A stretch of DNA of 8,649 nt, taken from an uncultured Syntrophobacteraceae bacterium. GTDB lineage: Bacteria > Desulfobacterota > Syntrophobacteria > Syntrophobacterales > Syntrophobacteraceae. Position 1 is the stretch's first letter; each line of letters begins with the position of its first letter. The position numbers and the translations under genes are program-made. Under the pieces are notes generated by a model that was given only the letters and a program-made list of their open reading frames with translations, did no database searches and was not told the DNA's origin. This document shows, in pieces, positions 5,560 through 8,649 of this stretch. The stretch lies in contig CALBZH010000896.1 of the NCBI GenBank assembly GCA_937889795.1, positions 1 to 8,649 on the forward strand, read 5' to 3'.

Positions 5560-5707
5560 TGCATCACCAAGCAAAAGGATCTGTCTCGAATAACTGAGGA
5601 AAGCGACGACTAGCCGCAGCCTGTGATGAGGTCATCTTGACCAGCGTTGGCAAGACCGTGGGATCTCTGAGGCATGGAAGCAGTATCGACTCGTTGAAGA
5701 GGTGCGT

Positions 5708-6103
5708 ATGAAAGACCAGAAGTTGGATTGGAGCAATGTGCTTCGCTGCGAAAGGCGACCCGTTCAGACGCATATCGTCGTCTGCCCTTTCTGCGACAAT
5801 CCGCACTCCGTTCCAACCGATTTTGATTCAATCCATCGTTGCAGTTGTGGCGCATGCTACAAGGTGTGTGGTCAGCAGGCTCTGGAAACAGGGGTAGGGG
5901 ACATTGCCGAAGAGCTTTGGAACGAGGAAGAGCTGAATTTCGTTCGTTCCATCCCGATCGACTTTTGCAATGTGGTTGTCGAAAAGGATTTCGACAGACT
6001 CTTGGATCTCAGGCAATCCTCGGACCCAATCGCCGTCGAGCGGTTTTGCAAGTACGACATGAATATGAATCTCAGTCTTGTTTGGGTCAAGCGGCTCTTC
6101 TGA
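5708..6103 (+). CDS. Conserved-looking hypothetical protein with cysteine-rich (zinc-ribbon-like) N-terminus
   Basis: I do not recognise this 131-residue protein. After a short polar lead it has CPFC at 26-29 and CSCGAC at 45-50, with further cysteines at 14 and 54. That is the layout of a small zinc ribbon (CX2C, then a CX2C or CXCX2C knuckle about 16 residues on). Residues 60-100 are acidic and probably helical; there is no membrane segment or signal peptide. The ATG at 5708 has GAGG with a 5-nt gap, better than the GTG at 5702. An intrinsic terminator lies about 110 nt beyond the stop, then pyrR. Overall codon use resembles the neighbours, suggesting a resident gene. It might bind nucleic acid or act as an adaptor, but no function can be assigned. 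Confidence 0.68.
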   Translation: MKDQKLDWSNVLRCERRPVQTHIVVCPFCDNPHSVPTDFDSIHRCSCGACYKVCGQQALETGVGDIAEELWNEEELNFVRSIPIDFCNVVVEKDFDRLLDLRQSSDPIAVERFCKYDMNMNLSLVWVKRLF

Positions 6104-6190
6104 GGACGCGACGATCTCAATTTCTCTCTGGCACGGGAAGCATCGCTCAAATCAAGGATAGAGCCAAGCACGCAAGCCATTATTGCAACG

Positions 6191-6242
6191 GAGACCGCCG
6201 GAAGTCTCGCCCGGGGCGCCGAGATGGCGCCTTTTTTCTTTT
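6191..6242 (+). terminator. Intrinsic terminator between the 5708 gene and pyrR, possible attenuator
   Basis: GGCGCC (6215-6220) and GGCGCC (6226-6231) pair around a 5-nt loop and are followed by TTTTTTCTTTT, a clear rightward terminator. Two further stems could compete with it: TCTCG (6205-6209) with CGAGA (6220-6224), which disrupts the terminator, and GAGAC (6191-6195) with GTCTC (6204-6208), which would disrupt that antiterminator. The hairpin is 112 nt after the upstream stop codon but only 53 nt before pyrR, so it may be part of a pyrR leader rather than a simple 3' end. I found no match to the known PyrR-binding loop. Confidence 0.75.
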
Positions 6243-6294
6243 GGAGGCGTAGCGATCATCTTGGTTTCATGAAATGAGCACAGGATGGTGGAAT

Positions 6295-6840
6295 ATGAAG
6301 GAGTACACGGAGCGAATCGTGATGCAGGCAGAAGATATCGAGCGGTCGCTGCAGCGCATGGCTGAGGAGATCGTCGAGAAGTCGCTGGATCCGGCCGGAC
6401 TGGCTCTGGTGGGGATCCACACGGGAGGTGTCCACCTCGCGCGGAGGCTGGAGAGAATCATGCGAGAGAAATTTCAATTGGATCTCCCTGTAGGCGCTCT
6501 GGACATCAACCTGTACCGAGACGACTGGACCCGTCTGCACACTCAGCCCGTGGTGAAGGCCTCGGAAATCCCGTTTATCATAGATGACCGGGAAGTCGTT
6601 CTGATTGACGATGTGCTCTACACCGGCCGAACCATCCGGGCTGCTCTGGATGCGCTGGTGGACTTCGGGCGGCCCAAACGCGTTCAGCTCTGTGTGCTGG
6701 TCGATCGGGGGCACAGGGAATTGCCCATTTGCGGCCAGTTTATTGGAGTTCAGGTCGAAACGCTCGTCGATGAAATGGTCAACGTCCTGCTGACCGAAAA
6801 AGACGAGGTGGATCAAGTGGTCGTCGAAAGCCCCGCGTAA
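6295..6840 (+). CDS. pyrR: PyrR, uracil phosphoribosyltransferase / pyrimidine regulatory protein
   Basis: The 181-residue protein has the usual PyrR length. The PRPP-binding loop VVLIDDVLYTGRT lies at 101-113 and is preceded by the family segments IHTGG (41-45) and LYRDD (73-77); LVDRGHRELPI (135-145) is the typical C-terminal PyrR motif. PyrR family proteins convert uracil and PRPP to UMP and, in Gram-positive bacteria, bind pyr mRNA leaders to control transcription attenuation; an RNA-binding role in this lineage is not established. The ATG at 6295 is preferred over one at 6274 because AGGA lies 9 nt upstream and the length then fits. No other pyr gene is adjacent. It converges with the dehydratase gene, and the 115-bp gap between them holds no clear terminator. 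Confidence 0.94.
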   Translation: MKEYTERIVMQAEDIERSLQRMAEEIVEKSLDPAGLALVGIHTGGVHLARRLERIMREKFQLDLPVGALDINLYRDDWTRLHTQPVVKASEIPFIIDDREVVLIDDVLYTGRTIRAALDALVDFGRPKRVQLCVLVDRGHRELPICGQFIGVQVETLVDEMVNVLLTEKDEVDQVVVESPA

Positions 6841-6955
6841 GTCTGCCGTCGGACAAGGGGGATGAACGTACGGGTTCGATTCTGTGCCTGAAACGTGCGC
6901 TCCGGGATACGCGTCGTCCCCGTTGATCTTGCCCACTGATTGCGTTGCCGTGCTG

Positions 6956-7936
6956 TCAGTCCAGTATTTGTTTGAGCCTGGCCAGGCCGAGATTGCCTCC
7001 GGTCATGACGGCCACGACCTTTTTCCCGGCCAGTTGGTCTTTCAGTTTGAACGTTGCCGCCAGGGCTGCCGCTCCCGCCACTTCGGCGAGGTTCTGAGTG
7101 TACCGGAGTCCCAGGATCACACCTTCCCGAAGCTCGTCCTCGCTCAAGAGCACAACGTCCTGGATCTTGCCCTTGAGGATTTCATAAGGAATGTCAAAGA
7201 CGCTCCGAGCCGCTAACCCGTCGGCAATGGTCTCCGCAGCGGGAACGATCACCGGGCGCCCCTGCTTCCAGGATTCGTAAAAGGACGGCATGCGGGCCGC
7301 CTGAACACCGATCAGTTGAACGCGATTGTTAATGCCCTCGATGACCTTTGCCAAGGCGGCGCACCCAGATCCGCCCCCGATGGGCATGATGATGGCGTCC
7401 ACGTCGGGAAGCTCCTCGAATATCTCCAACCCCATGGTGGCGATGCCGTTTAAGAGGTGGGGCTCGTTCCCCTGCCGCAGATAGTAGTAGCCAGTCTTTT
7501 CCGTCAGCTCCTCGCAGTAATCCTGTGTCTCGTAAAAGTCGCTCCCACGCTGAATGACTTGGGCGCCGTAGGAGAGAATCTCGGCATTCACCTCGGGATC
7601 ATTGTTCACGGGAACCACTACGTTGCAGAAGACCCCTCGTTCCTGAGCGGCCCAAGCGACCGCCAGACCATGGTTTCCTCTTGTGGCGACGGCAATCCCT
7701 GCCTTCTGGATCTCGGGGCCGATGTGGGCCATAAAATTGACCGCCCCGCGGACTTTAAAGGAATTGGTTGGCAGATGGTTTTCATGCTTGACATAAATCG
7801 AAGCCCCGATGACTTCGGAAAGGCGTCTGTAGTAGGTCAGATGCGTGCGCTTGATGACCTGGTCGACTTGACGACGCGCTTTGAAAATTTCCAGCATGTT
7901 CACCTGATTGATCAAATCGTCGTGGTGTTTGGTCAT
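6956..7936 (-). CDS. Threonine/serine dehydratase-like PLP enzyme (fold type II), no ACT domain
   Basis: The 326-residue protein matches the catalytic domain of threonine/serine dehydratases, which deaminate threonine to 2-oxobutyrate or serine to pyruvate. The PLP Schiff-base Lys61 is in TNSFKVRGA, the PLP phosphate-binding glycine loop is GGGSG (187-191), and TGGNLGLA (312-319) closes the fold. The substrate loop reads TRGNHG (85-90) rather than the SAGNHAQG common in IlvA, placing it in a divergent subgroup. There is no C-terminal ACT regulatory domain, so isoleucine feedback as in IlvA is not expected; a catabolic role is likelier. The ATG at 7936 has AAGGA 7 nt upstream; a GTG at 7957 is less suitable. 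It is probably transcribed from an extended -10 promoter at 8051-8081. The exact substrate is uncertain; threo-3-hydroxyaspartate or another hydroxy-amino acid is possible. Confidence 0.88.
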   Translation of the reverse strand: MTKHHDDLINQVNMLEIFKARRQVDQVIKRTHLTYYRRLSEVIGASIYVKHENHLPTNSFKVRGAVNFMAHIGPEIQKAGIAVATRGNHGLAVAWAAQERGVFCNVVVPVNNDPEVNAEILSYGAQVIQRGSDFYETQDYCEELTEKTGYYYLRQGNEPHLLNGIATMGLEIFEELPDVDAIIMPIGGGSGCAALAKVIEGINNRVQLIGVQAARMPSFYESWKQGRPVIVPAAETIADGLAARSVFDIPYEILKGKIQDVVLLSEDELREGVILGLRYTQNLAEVAGAAALAATFKLKDQLAGKKVVAVMTGGNLGLARLKQILD

Positions 7937-8050
7937 ATCCCCTTCCTTTCTCAACACTCAAGTCGCCCAACGGTGAGATAATGGAGGCGTATTCGGGCTT
8001 GAAACACCGGAAATGCCCTTGTCATGCCGAGTTGGTCCTGAGACAGTCGA

Positions 8051-8081
8051 ATCATAGCATCCCTGCTCCGCACCTTTGTAA
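8051..8081 (-). promoter_or_regulatory. Candidate extended -10 promoter for the dehydratase gene
   Basis: On the minus strand TGCTATGAT (8059-8051) gives an extended -10 with 5 of 6 matches in TATGAT. TTACAA (8081-8076) is a partial -35 at a 19-bp spacing, longer than ideal. The start site would be near 8044, about 108 nt before the ATG. Confidence 0.38.
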
Positions 8082-8159
8082 CACCCGCCATTCGAACATC
8101 TTCGCGCCAGGTTATCGTCCGCGCAACTAACCGAACTTTCTTAGAATAGGCGCAGCCAT

Positions 8160-8195
8160 TTTTCAATTGAAAACGACCAGGACTCATGTTAAACA
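8160..8195 (+). promoter_or_regulatory. tRNA-Gly promoter with overlapping palindrome
   Basis: TTGAAA (8167-8172) and TAAACA (8190-8195) are 17 bp apart, and the tRNA begins 14 bp after the -10, as expected for a stable-RNA promoter. The -35 sits in a perfect 14-bp palindrome, TTTTCAATTGAAAA (8160-8173), which may be an operator or just an A/T-rich upstream element. Confidence 0.4.
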
Positions 8196-8209
8196 CGAGA
8201 CCACTTCAA

Positions 8210-8286
8210 GCGGGAGTAGCTCAGCTGGCTAGAGCATCAGCCTTCCAAGCTGAGGGTCGCGGGTTCGAAGCCCGTCTCCCGCTCCA
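8210..8286 (+). tRNA. tRNA-Gly (anticodon TCC)
   Basis: A complete 77-nt cloverleaf is visible. The acceptor arms GCGGGAG (8210-8216) and CTCCCGC (8276-8282) pair perfectly. The D arm has GCTC/GAGC, and the anticodon stem TCAGC/GCTGA encloses the loop CTTCCAA with anticodon TCC (8244-8246), reading GGA glycine codons. The T arm GCGGG-TTCGAAG-CCCGT is intact (one G-T pair), the discriminator is T, and CCA is encoded (8284-8286). Its 3' end abuts an integrase gene, so it is the likely attachment site of an integrative element, yet the tRNA itself remains complete. Confidence 0.98.
8254..8286. other. Probable attachment-site core in the tRNA-Gly 3' half
   Basis: Tyrosine recombinases of islands and temperate phages commonly recombine within the 3' half of a tRNA gene and restore it. 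The tRNA here is intact and the adjacent gene is a tyrosine recombinase ending 17 nt away, so the crossover core most likely lies in the T arm, acceptor arm and CCA. The second copy should lie at the far end of the element, outside the window, so the exact core cannot be delimited. Confidence 0.5.
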
Positions 8287-8302
8287 GAAAAGCATTAAGG
8301 TT

Positions 8303-8649
8303 TCAATGCCTTACGCACGAAGACCTCAGGCTTTCACCGAGACTTTCCCCAAAGCGTTGAGTGAAAGCGTGAGGTCTTTGTATTTGTAACTCAAGGAAAT
8401 CTTTACCCAAATACTCCAAGATCCGACCCGCGTCCTTCTCCAGTCCTTTGACATACTTCCCGTACACCTCGTAGATCATTTGTTTTGAGTTGTGCCCCAT
8501 CAGAGCAACCAACCTGTCAGGGTTCATTCCGACTGCCAAAGCCCACGCAGCGAAAGTGTGACGCGTTATGTAGGTTGTTCGATAATCGACATCAGCCAGC
8601 AATTCCCGCTGAAAATCAAGTTGCAGAGGATTTTGGGGCTCGGCGCCGG
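8303..8649 (-). CDS. Tyrosine recombinase (phage/island-type integrase), C-terminal part, cut by window edge
   Basis: The open frame runs off the right edge and gives about 115 C-terminal residues. TRHTFAAWAL supplies the second catalytic Arg (codon 8563-8561), MGHNS the His of the late catalytic pair (8494-8492), and EVYGKYV the likely nucleophilic Tyr (8464-8462), ten residues after that His. The upstream HxxR position carries Tyr rather than His. The segment GLEKDAGRILEYLGKDF resembles tails of phage-type integrases. The protein then continues about 30 residues through a region made of a long inverted repeat, so its last part may be an unusual, lineage-specific tail. It is transcribed toward the tRNA-Gly gene and ends 17 nt from it, the standard arrangement of an element integrated at a tRNA. 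The body of the element should lie to the right. Confidence 0.92.
   Translation of the reverse strand, partial: GAEPQNPLQLDFQRELLADVDYRTTYITRHTFAAWALAVGMNPDRLVALMGHNSKQMIYEVYGKYVKGLEKDAGRILEYLGKDFLELQIQRPHAFTQRFGESLGESLRSSCVRH
8317..8381. repeat. Long imperfect inverted repeat in the integrase 3' end next to the tRNA
   Basis: Arms 8317-8337 and 8361-8381 are complementary at 19 of 21 positions (one G-G mismatch, one G-T wobble), separated by 23 nt that hold a smaller hairpin, CTTT-CCCC-AAAG (8343-8354). The structure starts 31 nt after the tRNA. Read rightward, the right arm runs into TTTGTATTTG, so it might end the tRNA transcript; as DNA it could also be an integrase or accessory-protein binding site at the element end. 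Confidence 0.6.

Noticed and set aside
5419..5613. Small rightward frames between nth and the 5708 gene, including a 25-codon one at 5517
   Set aside because: None has a ribosome binding site, and the longer one overlaps the nth start antisense.
6129..6141. TGGCACG resembling a sigma-54 -24 box before pyrR
   Set aside because: The nearest GC is two bases too close, so the essential GG-GC spacing fails.
6871..6884. GGGTTCGATTC resembling a tRNA T loop downstream of pyrR
   Set aside because: The flanking bases do not form a T stem and there are no acceptor or anticodon arms nearby.
6256..6936. 226-codon leftward frame opposite pyrR
   Set aside because: Antisense shadow of a well-defined pyrR; no family features.
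1..8649. CRISPR array, toxin-antitoxin pair, restriction system or insertion sequence
   Set aside because: No regularly spaced repeats, paired small genes, methyltransferase motifs or transposase were seen; the only mobile-element gene is the partial integrase at the right edge.

Overview
The window looks like chromosomal DNA from an anaerobic Desulfobacterota (formerly Deltaproteobacteria), perhaps near the Syntrophobacter group. This is inferred from gene content: an Aquifex-type aconitase next to citrate synthase, an iron-sulfur flavoprotein, a PP-loop/ThiI-like protein, PyrR and sigma-54-like promoter motifs, on a moderately high-GC background. No rRNA or other marker is present, so the taxonomic call is tentative.

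Layout. At the left edge (minus strand) is the first 20 codons of citrate synthase (1-62), preceded in the same direction by a complete aconitase gene (194-2131). Aconitase has its own candidate promoter and an unusual 5' leader: a 15-codon upstream ORF with a strong Shine-Dalgarno, followed by overlapping alternative stems, one of which can mask the aconitase ribosome binding site. Next, also on the minus strand, is an iron-sulfur flavoprotein with a C-terminal zinc ribbon (2415-3284). The 459-bp gap at 3285-3743 is dense in signals: a strong leftward intrinsic terminator, a sigma-54-like leftward promoter that together with it outlines a ~72-nt candidate sRNA, a perfect 14-bp palindrome, and a second palindrome joined to tandem 21-bp repeats. 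A rightward PP-loop sulfurtransferase-like gene (3744-4733) follows and converges with nth, endonuclease III (4761-5441, minus). Rightward again come a small cysteine-rich unknown protein (5708-6103), an intrinsic terminator that may act as an attenuator, and pyrR (6295-6840). A leftward threonine/serine dehydratase-like gene (6956-7936) converges with pyrR.

The right edge is a tRNA-Gly(TCC) gene (8210-8286) abutting the 3' end of a tyrosine recombinase gene (8303 to beyond the window). This is the classic junction of an integrative element or genomic island inserted at a tRNA 3' end, so the core chromosome lies to the left and an island probably begins at about 8287 and runs off the right side.

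Together the genes are mostly housekeeping: the citrate/aconitate entry to the TCA cycle, DNA repair, tRNA or sulfur modification, pyrimidine salvage/control and amino-acid deamination. I see no multi-gene defence or secondary-metabolism system. The most unusual items are the aconitase leader, a Ser in place of the first cluster-ligand Cys in aconitase, the candidate sigma-54-driven sRNA, the possible attenuator upstream of pyrR, and the tRNA/integrase junction with its long inverted repeat.
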